Both the position numbers and the translations under genes were made by a program. Under the pieces are notes generated by a model, which was given only the letters and a program-made list of their open reading frames with translations, had not been told where the DNA came from and ran no database searches. 51,106 bases of DNA, from the NCBI GenBank assembly GCA_009731375.1, contig BJOX01000108.1, forward strand, positions 405,375 through 456,480. The letters run 5' to 3'. Origin of the DNA: Paulinella micropora. Lineage: Eukaryota > Cercozoa > Imbricatea > Euglyphida. Positions 9,251 through 42,855 of the stretch are shown in pieces; positions within the stretch are counted from its first letter, which is position 1, and each line of letters begins with the position of its first letter.

Positions 9251-10858
9251 TTCCCAACTCCTTTCCTACACTCCTCCACTACCTTTCCTTCTTTCTTTGC
9301 CTAGGGGAGTGGCTATTTTTCAAATTGCTGAATTGAAATTTGGAGGATACAAAAATGTAGGCCGGGAACTCCACTTTTGTCGGTTGTAATCAAAACTTGA
9401 ATGATATTATTTAATGTAAGCCGGTGTATTTATCCTTCCAATTCCACAGCACTCTGAAAATAACCTAATCTTCCTCCTCTACAAAGAGAGGAAACCAGTA
9501 TGGCGGAAAATATAGTAGACTGTCGGAGCCAAGCAACAAAAAGGAAAAAGAGATGCATTTCCCAGTGTCACCCCTAACGATAATATTATACAGCTTAAAA
9601 AAGTAGTACCGGTTATGAATCGTAATATTATCGTTTTCAACCTGCTCAAAAGTATATAAATAAAAACGGATATAACATCTTAAAGAGATATAGCTCTTCT
9701 ATACATCACTGTGTATAGGGATATAAGAAAAGGTTGCATATTTACCTATCTGCGCTTACAGATGAAGTGATTCAAATTAGTCACACTGCCAAATTCAATT
9801 TAGTTGAAATATTAATACTCAGTGATGATCCGTCAGCAAAATCAACGCAATTTTACTCTGTTTCATTAACGTATTGAAATACTTGAATTTGAAGTCTGCT
9901 GGCACGTTTGTTAATTTGAATCTTATGGTTGACCACGGTCTTTGACATTTGAATGTCCTATGCTATAAGTGGGCAGCGGCTAAGAGGAAAAAAATGAAAG
10001 ATTGCGCCGCCGAATTATTAAAGAGGTTATATATAAGAGGTTATAATCAGTAATTAAACAATGACAGAACTTGTCCATGCACGGAGCCAGGAGCGGCCGG
10101 GAGGGAAATTACCGTTTATTATAATTTGAAATAAGATTTGCCTGTCATCACTAGCGATGAAATTGAAGACTTAGAGAAGGCGGTTTTTACGCAAGCACTT
10201 CTAAGCAATTTCTAGAGAATACTTCCAATAAATACTACCGTGGTTTATGTGAGTACTGTTAGAGATATGAAATCTGTATTAGTATCAAAGCAGACGTCCA
10301 CGTGACCTTGCCCAGACTGCAGAGATAGAATCTGAGAAAGAAGAAGGAAAGGAAGCGGGAGGGAGGGAAGGGGAAAGAATGAATGAAGGAAGGAAGCAAA
10401 TAAGCAAGCAAGGAAGCAAGCAAGCAAGCAAGGAAAGAGAGAAAGAGAGGAGAGAAAGAAGGAAGAAAGAAAGAAAGCATCGCATCAGGGCTGGGTCACG
10501 CAGGGCAGGTATCTTATTTCCCAAAACAATCCACAGTCTTTCAAAACAACTAGTCCGACAACACCGTCCTATGGCACGTACATGGACGATGACGTACATT
10601 GACGATGCGTGCACCATGATCGGAAAATACGGATATAACAACCAAGTGCATAATAAAATAGTATGGACGCCAAGGAACAAACATATGAGACTGACCTCAG
10701 AAAAGAAACAGAGAAAATGAAAGAAGGAAGAAAGGAAGAAAGAAAGAAATAGAAAGAAACAAATGGAAAGAAAGGAAACAAGCAAACGCCAAAACAAAAC
10801 ACAAACGAAAGCCAACCAAGAAACACACACAGACACACCGACAGAGACATCTATCCAA
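9251..10858. other. Intergenic region, purine-rich tracts at 10320-10480 and 10690-10810
   Basis: AT-rich sequence without a convincing reading frame between 9251 and 10320. Two polypurine tracts of GAAA/GGAA type flank a short unique stretch. The long minus-strand Phe/Leu/Ser frames through these tracts are by-products of the purine bias. The region lies just beyond the stop codon of gene M and may hold its 3' untranslated region; no clear poly(A) signal was located. Confidence 0.5.
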
Positions 10859-17183
<6,325 letters not shown>

Positions 17184-17786
17184 TTACTACTTTCCTTGTT
17201 CCAGTACTTCTTCCGGCTCTGTTCACTACTCTGTCTATTCAAGTCAAAGAGCGTTGATACTTGTCGTTGCGGGCAAACAGTCCTACTTTTCTTGGTTCAA
17301 AAGTGTGCGGCAGTATCTAGAACGGCTTTACTGTAAACCCCAACGAAAATTTTCTGCGGTGGAAAACAAAGCCCCAGAAAACACTTCCAAGAGCCCGCAC
17401 ATAATAATTGGCATTTTATTTAAGATATTTGGCATTTACCTCGCGAAAGTTTCAGTAAACATTGAACAAAAGATTCCTTGTTCTCTAAGCTTACCAAATT
17501 TTTAAAGTTTTGCACACTTTGTGTCGCTCGCAACATTCCACAACTTGAAAATGTCTCCGAAATATAATTGACACATTGTACCCTTTTGTGTGCTACCTTT
17601 TGCTTTTGTAACTGACCTAAAGCTCGAAGTTTGCATCAACGACAGATTTTCTCAAGTTTGTGTTCAGTCCTGTGTTCTGCTTCTCAAGTTCGTGTTCTCC
17701 GTTGCTTGGCTCAAGCCGATCGTCTTGTACTGTCCCGTCTCTCAGACGCGCCAACATATGGTTTCTTATGAAACTATGTTCTCTAG
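17184..17786. promoter_or_regulatory. Putative bidirectional promoter region between genes M and P
   Basis: About 600 bp between the ATG of gene M (minus, 17183) and the first exon of gene P that I could support (plus, 17787). It is free of the microsatellites that fill the rest of the locus, as expected for a constrained regulatory region. The first exon and start codon of gene P probably lie here, but I could not fix them. No definite TATA box. Confidence 0.4.
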
Positions 17787-34196
<16,410 letters not shown>

Positions 34197-34694
34197 ACCA
34201 TTCACAGCCTACGCTTCAAGCTTCGGACCCTTCCTCCTATTAATTATCAATCTGCTCCTTGCCAGTAAATTATTTTCGCTAGTGGTAGTATTATCAATGA
34301 CCCTAGGGTTAGAGCAAGGATTTGCACAACCAAACCAAGCTCAACTGACAATCCAACCAATCACCAAGCTCTGTACCATGATCATCAATCATCTAAAAAG
34401 CAAAGGGGCACGCACCGTGACGCGAGGTAGGGTAGGTCTCGTAACCTTCTGTTCCAATAACGGTCTGAAAAGAAAGCACAAAACTCCCTTCCGCTTCCGA
34501 TTTCTCAGCATGCTTCATCCGACCCCTACCTCATCACAACCCTGGCAAGTGCTGAGCTATTCCACAGTCACGGCGGGTGTCACATGTCGCGCACGGTGAC
34601 ACTTGTTCCAACTTCTAATTTTCTGGCTGTCGGGTTTTGAAAATAAGCGCTGCGTCCGAAAAACCAGTCAAATTTTTGCTGACTGACTCGGAAG

Positions 34695-34746
<52 letters not shown>

Positions 34747-34966
34747 TATTATATATTATATATAATATATATATATATTACGCAATCACTCTTTTAATAG
34801 AAACTTGCCACTCGTAGGAGTGAGTGGGAAGACGAAGCATGAGAAGGAAAGTGATAAAAAAAAAGGTGACTCGGCAGAGTCCAAACGAAAGAGTTCCAAA
34901 TCGATCTGTCGACAGAACACACAAAACTCTGTGTGTGTAGTTTACACTTGGAAGGAAAATTCGAAT
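34197..34966. other. Presumed 3' untranslated region of gene P and (TA)n tract
   Basis: After the gene P stop (TGA at 34194-34196) comes unique sequence to about 34680, including a frame in another phase with a hydrophobic segment that I do not accept as coding. A (TA)n tract of about 90 bp lies at 34698-34780. No clear poly(A) signal was identified. Confidence 0.4.
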
Positions 34967-35525
34967 TGTGAGTTTGTATACAACTCTTCAAAAAATAGGC
35001 AGATACAACGAACTCACTCTTATTAAGAACAATATGGCTGCATTGAGTCCTGACTCTGTGAGAGCAGGTGAAATACCAGTAAATAGCAGAGCGGTCACCC
35101 GGCGTCAGAGTCGTTTATTTACCTAATTTCGTACTCGTTGCAGGCTTGGATGCAACTTATTATCGAGTGTGAATCGTAGATTGTGAGTCTCCAGTTGTCA
35201 AACTTGAGCTTTTTGCTTCAAGTCAACAGTCATCAAACTGATAGTTTTGTGTTGGTGAACTCGAAAACCAAACTGATTTGGGAAGGCTAGGCGAGAATGA
35301 CTGGGACGGATGTACAAAGCAGTCAAACATTGTTTTTCCGTTCACTCTTGTTCGTGACCCTTGTCCACAAATGTACAGCAACGTGCGTGTTTCACGGGAA
35401 ATCGGGGGAAAAGTTAATAGAGATGGGAAAACTTTCATGCAATAGTTGATCTTTTCTATTAATAAAAAGAACTTTGACTCGTCACGGACTTGGGCGGCTC
35501 GTTTGAAATCATTTCTGAACGAAAT
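34967..35525 (+). repeat. LTR-like direct repeat S, left copy
   Basis: Begins TGTGAGTTTGTATACAACTC and can be aligned along its length with 49570-50334 (AGTCCTGACTCTGTGAG, GTGAAATACCAGTAAATAG, TTTCACGGGAAATCGGGGG, CGTTTGAAATCATTTCTG), with many small indels, so the pair is old. Same orientation as the right copy, about 14.6 kb away. Whether these are the LTRs of the Ty3/gypsy element between them is unsettled. Confidence 0.65.
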
Positions 35526-35569
35526 CGAAAACTAGGACGGTTAGTGAAGCCGAAACGTCAGAGTCGTGC

Positions 35570-35901
35570 AGAAGACTTGTTACCGAGACCACTTGAAATA
35601 TTTAATAATATAATAACTGTCTAACTACTTGTAGAATGAGGAATACCGTACGTAGAAGGGACTCCGTACTCTCCAAACTAACTGAGAGTAATGCCATTAT
35701 ATATCGGATGGGCCGGCACAATCCCCTCTCCCCCCCGAGCGTGCCCTTGTCAGGATGCGCGAGAAGTCGAATTAAGACCAGCCGAACCAAACCTGGATAA
35801 AATGTGAAAATTATCTCGAGAGATTGTCTGTGACTGGATACTTCCCCTCGGATAAATTGCACACCCCGTGTTATCCTAAATTCACTTATCGTCCCCCCCA
35901 C
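35570..35901 (-). repeat. Fragment inverted relative to 46770-46865, with short coding remnant
   Basis: The minus strand from about 35670 to 35570 matches the plus strand at 46772-46863 (AGAGTACGGAGTCCCTTCTA, TATTCCTCATTCTACAAGT, TTATTATATTATTAAATATT). The match includes codons for STESLLR. A minus-strand frame at 35901-35602 continues through it. This may be a displaced or inverted piece of the plus-strand cassette at 46.6-49.5 kb. Confidence 0.6.
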
Positions 35902-36121
35902 CTAGTGTGAGTCTATACTACCCTCCGGATAGTTATTGATGAATTCTATGTTTGTCCTATTTAAGCCCATCGGTTCCGTATTATCCCCCAAATTCGAGAT
36001 CCGATGCGCTTCCATTATGCAAAAGGAAAATTTTGCATTAGTCCACTTCACGTGAAATGTATCGTCCCATATCTTCCGCCACCATGATTTTGCATAAGCC
36101 TTCTTGTGTAAAATCAGAATC

Positions 36122-36553
36122 CGTGAAAATTGCCATGTAACTAGTGGGAATTTGATCAATCCATCCACCTCCACTCGAACGTCGAAAATCGCCACGAAAC
36201 TAGTGGGAATTTGATCAATCCATCCACTTCCACTCGAACGTCGAAAATTGCCACGAAACTAGTGGGAATTTAATCAATCCATCCACTTCCACTCGAACGT
36301 CGAAAATCGCCACGAAACTAGTGGGAATTTGATCAATCCATCCACTTCCACTCGAACGTCAAAAATTGCCACGAAACTAGTGGGAATTTGATCAATCCAT
36401 CCACTTCCACTCGAACGTCGAAAATTGCCACGAAACTAGTGGGAATTTGATCAATCCATCCACTTCCACTCGAACGTCGAAAATTGCCACGAAACTATTG
36501 GGAATTTGATCAATCCATCCACTTCCATTCGAACGTCGAAAATTGCCACGAAT
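36122..36553 (+). repeat. 59-bp minisatellite, about 7.3 copies
   Basis: The period is exactly 59 bp (copies start at 36122, 36181, 36240, 36299, 36358, 36417, 36476 and 36535). Unit text includes GAAAATTGCCACGAAACTAG, TGGGAATTTGATCAATCC and ATCCACTTCCACTCGAACGT. Copies differ at only a few positions; the first and last are more diverged. It lies between the Ty3/gypsy element's 3' side and repeat S. Confidence 0.95.
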
Positions 36554-37014
36554 CGAAAAACCTTTTACCAAATTAAGGTCCCAGGTGACGCTGTAGTCCC
36601 GGCGTGTAGCCCAGGAGTGACTTAAGACGTCGTTGAGGGAAGGCCCCCCGCCAAGCCTCGGATACCCCCCATGGCCGTCCCCCCGGCGCTATCACTCCAT
36701 GCTTGAAACGACCCCGAGTACCACTTATCCTACCCGTCTATCCATCCCATTCCCCCATTTGTTATCCCACTTTTGTCCCCCTGTCCTCAGGTCGTCCCGT
36801 TGTTGTCCCGTATCGTCCCGTTGTTGATCCTTCCCTTATCCCCCCTATACACTATCCATACCTATTACTATCCGACCTATAATCTATCCAATTCTATTAC
36901 TATCCATCCTATATTCTATCCAACCTATAATCTATCCCATTCTACTACTATCCGTCCTATAATCTATCCCCTCTCCCCCTATTCCGCCATCCCATATTCC
37001 GTCTTCCGCGTTGA

Positions 37015-37049
<35 letters not shown>

Positions 37050-37684
37050 NNNNNNNNNNATCCCGATCCGCATGCCGAGCGGTAAATGTCTTCCAGCCAG
37101 CGTTCCATCGTCTTCGCGTCCCTGCGCGGCAAAATAGAAATAGATTCCATGAGTGACACATTCCGAGTGTACCGTGGCCTTGCTCGCCATATAGGCCCGT
37201 TGCCCTTCCGCGGTACCTGTGGATGTATTTGTATTACCCCCTCCCTTCTCCTCTTCTTCATCATTCTTCATCTTTCTTGTCATCTTCTCAGTCTTTCCCG
37301 TCATCCTTTTCCCGTTCGTACCCCGTACGCTTACCCTTTGTCAAGCCACCGCAGGCTGAGGAGGAATATCAATAAGTGAGCGTGAGGGTGATCAGTCCGT
37401 CAACGTCATCGACCTCGCTCCCCGGCGGGTTAAAATATTATCCTCCAAAGGCTTATAAGCCTGTCGTCGCGTCCCTGCGCGGAAAAAGAGTTGTATCGTC
37501 GCCCCCCGCGCGAGATAAGATTATCCGTCATCGCGCCCTCCGAGACAGGTAGAAGTAATTGTCGTGTAATTTCATGTGTTCGCCTTCGCCAGCAGATGAA
37601 AGAATACAATTATAGTCATGGCCCGTGCATGTGTGTCGTGCATTTTTCATGTGCCGTCGATAACCAGCACATGAAAGTTCACGA
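36554..37684. other. Non-coding region on the 3' side of the Ty3/gypsy element, with CTATCC-rich stretch and gap
   Basis: 36840-36975 consists of degenerate CCTATAATCTATCC-type repeats. A C-homopolymer and a 10-base N gap (37050-37059) follow. 37060-37684 has no supported gene. It may be the untranslated 3' part of the retroelement. Confidence 0.5.
37050..37059. other. Assembly gap (10 N) with C-homopolymer border
   Basis: Preceded by a run of about 32 C. Confidence 0.95.
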
Positions 37685-37928
37685 TTAGTATCGTGGCCTC
37701 TGTACATCGCCTATCCTTTCCAAAAGGTTGATTTTTCCCGATTCCCGTTCAGACGATGACGTCCTTGCCCTCGCGCTCCTGCGCGTACCAAGTGTAAAAA
37801 TCACTTTAGGATCAAGCGATCCGCGGGTATCCTCAGCCGCTTCCCCCGGGCGCACCACCCCGGTTTCGGTCATCTTCTTATCTTTTCATTCTTCTCTTTC
37901 TCCCTCATTTCTCGTCTCTCTCTTCCTT

Positions 37929-37962
<34 letters not shown>

Positions 37963-37967
<5 letters not shown>

Positions 37968-38730
37968 TCCTTCCCCTCCTCGTCCTCCGCTCCGTCCCCG
38001 AGGGACGCTTCCTTCCCCTCGATCCCACCTGTGCCGGTGGTGCCCCGATAATCTCAAAGGGCCAGCCTCTCTCCTCCACCTCATCCCAGATGAACGTGGG
38101 GATTCGCCGCTCGTCCGTGAAGTCAAAAGGTATATCCAGAACCTCCTTAGGTCGTGATTGCACCGTATAGGGCGTGTGGTCCTTGTCATCCAACTGGATC
38201 CAAGTCTCCCGTTTCTGCCCCCAGTTCTCCAGAAAAACTGGACTGAACCGACGGTCCTTTTCCATGTTAGTCCCATCATCGCTCCTCCAGAACTGCATTA
38301 CTGGGGCAATGCCCGCCGCCGCCTTGGACCTCGTACGTCCTCGGACCCTCAATATCCGCATGACATAAAAGTCATCCAGTGTATCATCCGAGACCTCTCT
38401 GTCCGCCGGTCGCATCAAGTAATACTTGCCGACTCTCCAGCGGAGTTTATCTATCTTGGTCGGGTCGTCCAACCACTTCTCTGACTGTGGACGCGATCCA
38501 CCTCCGTCCCTTCCTTCTGGTGGTGGTCTCGGACGGGCCGTCTGTGCCCGCTGCTTCTCCTTCTCTTCCTTCCCCTCCTCCTTTGTTTCCTGTCGTAGCA
38601 CTCCCTCCGAGTCCTCCGGCTCCTCCTTCCGCTTCTTAGTTTTCTCCTTGCCGTTGGCGCCCTTGCCTTCCTGGCGCTGTATCCTGGATCCTCGTGTTCG
38701 TGAGAGCCTTTTCCAGCTCCGTAATTGCAT
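37963..38730 (-). CDS. Extra ORF downstream of integrase in the Ty3/gypsy element
   Basis: A 255-aa minus-strand frame overlapping the end of the integrase frame by about 95 nt. Residues 1-85 are Lys/Glu/Arg-rich and probably disordered. Residues about 85-235 look like a folded domain (KLRWRVGKYYLMRPADRE, DFYVMRILRVRGR, DDKDHTPYTVQSRPKEVLD). The pattern of a beta-rich module starting with a VGKYYLM strand recalls small reader-like domains appended to retroelements, but I cannot assign a family. A short further frame (37873-37685) follows. Its position after the integrase marks it as an accessory gene of the element. Confidence 0.5.
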
Positions 38731-39590
38731 CCCGCAATCTTTGTTTCTCCTCCTCCTCCGGTTCGTACAGGAGCTGGTCTCTCAACCTCGCCAACTCTTC
38801 CGCCCGCTGCGAACGAGTAAGCAAAGGTGTCGGGTTGCCCCAGTCATCCGTCGTGCGCGCCAGTGCCTGCGCATCCGTCTCGTAATCCAATAGAAACGGT
38901 GAGAACTTGACCAGGCGTCGTACATGCACGATCTGCTCTTTTGCCGTTCGCTGATGGCGGATTTTGTAGTTGTATGCCGCAGTTTGCTGCACCACCTGAT
39001 ACGGCCCCTGCCATTTTTCATACGACTTCGCCGACACACCCACCGGGATGCTCGGGACGTATAACAAGACCGTGTCTCCCACATAGAATTCCACATGTCG
39101 GAAGTTTTGCTGCCCCTTGTCGTCCTTCCTCCTCATAGCAGCCTCGCGCTGCTTCCGGACGATGTGTTCAGCCTCCGCTATTGCCCGCAGGCGGCATGCC
39201 ATCAATTCCGTCGGGTCATATGAAGCAGTGTCCTTGAAGCGATCCGTAGGTGTGTTCAACGCCCTTCCATGTACCAGTTGATTCGGGCAAAGCCGAACGC
39301 TTCCCCCTAAAGACGAGGAGCCCAAGTTGTTAACCGCAAACGTAAAAGCCTGCACCGTCTCCGGCCACATCTTCTGGTTGTTCTGGCAATAGATTTTCAA
39401 GGATGCCTTCATCGTCTTGTGCATCCGCTCGATTTTCCCGTTTGCCATTGGATTGTATGCAGTAACGTAGTTCCATTGAAACCCAAAATATGCACTGAGT
39501 TCGTTCGAGAGCCAGTTGATGAACGAACTCCCTCTGTCTGATATGATCGTCCTTGGAACTCCGATCCTGCAGAAAACGTGATCGATCAGA
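38636..39590 (-). CDS. Integrase, catalytic core second half and C-terminal part
   Basis: The minus-strand frame is open from about 39590. It contains the second catalytic Asp (IISDRGSSF) and, exactly 35 residues later, the catalytic Glu (NGKIERMHK), the D-35-E spacing of retroviral-type integrases. Downstream is KWQGPYQVV, the GPY/F-type motif, then a charged tail ending near 38636. The first Asp lies in the preceding frame (39912-39586), so a frameshift near 39590 splits the core. Confidence 0.88.
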
Positions 39591-40198
39591 GCATTAGCGG
39601 TCGTTTCCTTGGTCTCGTCCTTACCGTGATCACGTAATTCGACGCCCTGTCAATGGCCGTAAGTATGTACTTGAACCCCCCGTCGCCCGTTTCCGGTAGA
39701 GGGCCCACATAATCGATGTGGATCGTCTCGAAAATGTCGCTTGTGACCTCGTACTGTCCGAGCAAACCCTTGGTTGCGTCATATGGCGTCTTTGCTCTCT
39801 GGCACGGCGCGCAGCCGTTGATGAATCTTTCCACATCCTTACTCATACTTCCCCAGTAGAACTTCCTTGTCAGCGACCCCTTCATCCTTTCCAATCCTGG
39901 ATGACTCTGCATGGGACAGTTATGTGCCGATCATAATCGCATGCCGTAATGCCGGTGGTACCCACACCGTCCACATTTCCGGGTTTTCCTTGTGTCTGCC
40001 TTCCGTGCCCATATACCAGATCAGCCCATTCAAATACGTGTGCATCTTTAGCTGCCGCTTCACTGCCTCAGTACGTGTTTCCGGCGTCGGGTTCTTCACG
40101 TGTTGGATCAGTGCCTTGAATTCCTTCGCCTCGCTCGTCAGACTCCGAAACTTGTCCACCGAAGCAAACTTGATTTGCGTATCCGTCTCCAAGTCCAA
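39586..40198 (-). CDS. Integrase, zinc-binding domain and first catalytic Asp (frameshifted)
   Basis: Two overlapping minus-strand pieces. 40198-39920 is a helical segment leading into the zinc-binding domain (WYMGTEG, WTVWVPPALRHAI). After a frameshift, 39912-39586 (open upstream from about 39930) gives AHNCPMQSHPGLERMKG, FYWGSM and CAPCQRAK: the two His and two Cys of the HHCC zinc finger. IHIDYVGPLPE follows with the first catalytic Asp, then YILTAIDRASNYV. Confidence 0.85.
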
Positions 40199-40830
40199 AG
40201 CAACCGGCTGGGATGCGTCTTCTCCAACACCGTCACGTCCTCCTGTTCCGGTAACAATGGCTCCCCTTCTGCCTTAGGGCTGACCATTATGTTGCCAACC
40301 ATTGGCATCTGCCGCCATGGAAATCTTGGCGTTTCCATCTCCTCCGCCTCTCTTTCCGCGTGCAACGCCGCGTCCCAATCGTATTCCTCGAGACTGTCCT
40401 TCGCGCATTGGTCCTCGTGCTCCTCACAACACTCTCGTGGTGCCTTACTAGCCGCCTCATATAACCTGAGGTCCCTCTCATGTTCCTGTTTTTCTCCTCC
40501 CCCCGACGTACGAAACTTGTACGCTGCCGACACCTCCTCCGCGCATATCATACCGTTCATCGGCTTCTTGTCCTCGAAATTCGGTTCACGCTCTATCTGT
40601 TCCAAGTCCATGAATCCCCATACCGTCAAGACTGCCGCCACCGTGGTGAACCTAAATCGCGTCAGGTTCATCCCTTTCCGCTTCTCCCCATCCCATATCG
40701 GTTTGACCGTGAACACCTCTGGCGCCTGGTTTTGTTGTTGTTCCGTCCCCGTCTTTCCCCGTGATCCCCCATCCTCTGCCGTGCCCCCAGACCGAGACTG
40801 GTGATCAGCCAAAAGTTCTCCTTTCCCTTG
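40138..40830 (-). CDS. Linker between RNase H and integrase (frameshifted)
   Basis: The minus-strand frame continues from the end of RNase H after a one-base shift near 40830 (KGELLADHQSR replaces the expected end of RNase H). It runs through an acidic linker (EHEDQCAKDSLEEYDWDAA) toward the integrase. The linker is longer than usual for Ty3/gypsy elements, about 200 residues, with no recognised domain. Confidence 0.6.
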   Translation of the reverse strand, partial: QGKGELLADHQSRSGGTAEDGGSRGKTGTEQQQNQAPEVFTVKPIWDGEKRKGMNLTRFRFTTVAAVLTVWGFMDLEQIEREPNFEDKKPMNGMICAEEVSAAYKFRTSGGGEKQEHERDLRLYEAASKAPRECCEEHEDQCAKDSLEEYDWDAALHAEREAEEMETPRFPWRQMPMVGNIMVSPKAEGEPLLPEQEDVTVLEKTHPSRLLWTWRRIRKSSLLRWTSFGV

Positions 40831-41195
40831 ATATACTCTATCTGGAAGTCGTATTCCGACAACTCCTGCTGCCACCGCGCTAACCGTCCCGTGTGATCCT
40901 GTGGCATCAACCACCGGAGGTTGTTGTGATCCGTTCTCACTCTCGTTTCCTTCGCCCCCCATAAGTATTCCCGCAGCCGCTTGAAGCCCCAAACAATAGC
41001 CAGTGCCTCCCGTTGTCTGGTGCAGTATTGCCTCTCCGCACTCGACATCCGTCGACTAAGAAACATTACCGGTCGCAATCGCCCCTTTTCGTCCGCTTGC
41101 TGAAGCACTCCTCCTATCGCGTAGGCCGACGCGTCCGTATCCAGAGTAAAGGGTGCCTCAAAGTCCGGCAGCCTCAGAACCGTTCCATCCTCCTT
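40668..41195 (-). CDS. RNase H domain
   Basis: Same frame as the reverse transcriptase, separated from it by one TGA (41196-41198). Visible motifs: FTLDTDASAYAIGG (first catalytic Asp), REALAIVWGFKRLREYL (catalytic Glu) and VRTDHNNLRWL (Asp), then WQQELSEYDFQIEYIKGKEN, the typical end of Ty3/gypsy RNase H. The frame is lost near 40830. Confidence 0.88.
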   Translation of the reverse strand, partial: KEDGTVLRLPDFEAPFTLDTDASAYAIGGVLQQADEKGRLRPVMFLSRRMSSAERQYCTRQREALAIVWGFKRLREYLWGAKETRVRTDHNNLRWLMPQDHTGRLARWQQELSEYDFQIEYIKGKENFWLITSLGLGARQRMGDHGERRGRNNNKTRRQRCSRSNRYGMGRSGKG

Positions 41196-42263
41196 TCACG
41201 GATCCTTCAGAATCGTCTCCCGCAAATTCTTTATCGCTTCCAAAACCTTCTGTCCCCACTCCTTCGGGTTCGCCCAGTCCCCTTTGAATTCCTTTATGTG
41301 TTTCCTTATGGGCTCCGCCCGATTAGCAAAGTTCGGGATAAACTCCCCGTAATACTGTGCCAATGATACGAACGAATGTAGATCGGATTTGTTCTGCGGT
41401 GTCGGCAGGTCCGCCAGTGCCTCTCGTTTCTTAGCCGCGATGGTGCATGTGCCATTCTCAATGTCGTACCCCAGATATTGGATCAGTTTTTGCATGAAGT
41501 GGCACTTCTTGGCATTAAGCCGGAAACCGAACTCCTTAATCCGCCGCATGATATCCCTGAGATGTTCCACATGCTCTTCCACCGAGTTAGAGTATATAAT
41601 CACATCATCCAAGTATGCAAAGGCATACGTTGACGTGTCGCCATGTTTGAAGGCAAATTCCTCGTCCCGAAATTTGTGTCCCAACATCTCGGTCATTGCC
41701 TTCTGGAAGATCCCAGGTGCTACCTTGAGCCCCATCGGCAAAACCTTCCAGACGTATGTCGTCATGCCCATTATGAATGCCGTGAGGTATCGGCTTTCCT
41801 CCGCCAATGGAATTTGCCAAAACCCGCTTTTCAGATCCAGAGTGGAATATATTTTTGCCTTCCGCAATACTTCCACCCCCCGCCTCACTTCCGGGACCGG
41901 CGTCTCGATCTTCTTGATTATCTGGTTGATCTTCCAGTAGTTGATACACATCCGCAACGTGCCATCCGGCTTCGGCGCCATCCGCACCGGTGATGAATAC
42001 TCTGACAACCGTTCCTCGATGAGCCCCTTTTCCAGCAACTCCGCCGTCATTTCCCTCGCTATTCGGTCTTCATGGAAATTAAGTCGTGAAGGTCGTCCGA
42101 TACCAGGTACCTCCTGCCCCATCTCCCTATAGAACTTTGCCGTGTGGTGCTTGACCGATCCTCCTTCCAATGGTCCAAAGACCTCTATGTGATTGTCCAT
42201 CATCGCCAACACATCCTCCTTGGATTTCTCGCTCCCCTGCCACCCCTTTGTCTGTTCCCTCAA
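41196..42263 (-). CDS. Reverse transcriptase of the Ty3/gypsy element
   Basis: 355-aa frame. Blocks in order: SPVRMAPKPDGTLRMCINY (residues 91-109), YSTLDLKSGFWQIPL (139-153; first catalytic Asp), LPMGLKVAPGIFQKAM (175-190), YLDD at 217-220 (catalytic pair; the YxDD motif with Leu) and LGYDIENG in the thumb/connection. It ends at a TGA after ETILKDP, and reading continues in frame into RNase H. A frameshift near 42260 separates it from the upstream protease/linker frame. Confidence 0.95.
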   Translation of the reverse strand: MREQTKGWQGSEKSKEDVLAMMDNHIEVFGPLEGGSVKHHTAKFYREMGQEVPGIGRPSRLNFHEDRIAREMTAELLEKGLIEERLSEYSSPVRMAPKPDGTLRMCINYWKINQIIKKIETPVPEVRRGVEVLRKAKIYSTLDLKSGFWQIPLAEESRYLTAFIMGMTTYVWKVLPMGLKVAPGIFQKAMTEMLGHKFRDEEFAFKHGDTSTYAFAYLDDVIIYSNSVEEHVEHLRDIMRRIKEFGFRLNAKKCHFMQKLIQYLGYDIENGTCTIAAKKREALADLPTPQNKSDLHSFVSLAQYYGEFIPNFANRAEPIRKHIKEFKGDWANPKEWGQKVLEAIKNLRETILKDP

Positions 42264-42855
42264 AGCCGCCCGGCTTATCCGTCTCCTCCTTAATCTGTTC
42301 CTCCGTCGCCTTACCGGTTATGTCGTCCACCGTGGCCTCCGCACCGTCCTCCTCGAACCCCTCCCGAGACCGGTACAGGGTAGGCGTTTGCCTCTCCTGA
42401 TCCGCATATCTGGCCAACTGATCGATCATCATCGCGTATTGTATCGCATGTGTGCGATGATATACTCCCGAAATATGAGTAAACGCTTCATCCCGGATTG
42501 CGGCCAAATCCCGTGTAAGGAGTTTCTCCCGATATTTCCTTGCCGCTTTTCTCAAACCTAAACGACACGCTATAACGAGCTTCTGCGTCCGACTCGGTAT
42601 AGGTATCGGATCCTGAACCAAGAAATCCTCGATATCGTACCACCACATTTCCGTTCGTCTTCCCACTGGAAGCACTATCGTGAAATCCCCAAAGGAAATC
42701 CAATTCTTCAGCGCCTTCTTGATTGCTGCCACCGAGTCGCATAATGGGATCGTCCCCCCACTTATTCTTGAGGAACTCGATAATGCCCGTCTTCGCCTGA
42801 CTCGGCTTTGCCACGTTACATACCACGTACTGTGCCATTGGCAACGTCCTGCCAT
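42127..42855 (-). CDS. Segment between protease and RT (shifted frame)
   Basis: Protein-like in this minus-strand frame from about 42730 (AAIKKALKNWISFGDFTIVL, EMWWYDIEDFLVQDPI, RDEAFTHISGVYHRTHAIQY) to about 42270. It lies between the retropepsin-like domain (other frame, 44155-42488) and the RT. No domain recognised; collinearity places it in the polyprotein. Confidence 0.5.
   Translation of the reverse strand: MAGRCQWHSTWYVTWQSRVRRRRALSSSSRISGGTIPLCDSVAAIKKALKNWISFGDFTIVLPVGRRTEMWWYDIEDFLVQDPIPIPSRTQKLVIACRLGLRKAARKYREKLLTRDLAAIRDEAFTHISGVYHRTHAIQYAMMIDQLARYADQERQTPTLYRSREGFEEDGAEATVDDITGKATEEQIKEETDKPGGFEGTDKGVAGEREIQGGCVGDDGQSHRGLWTIGRRIGQAPHGKVL

Noticed and set aside
36122-36553. CRISPR-like regular array
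   Set aside because: The whole 59-bp unit repeats, with no unique spacers, and the context is eukaryotic. It is a minisatellite.
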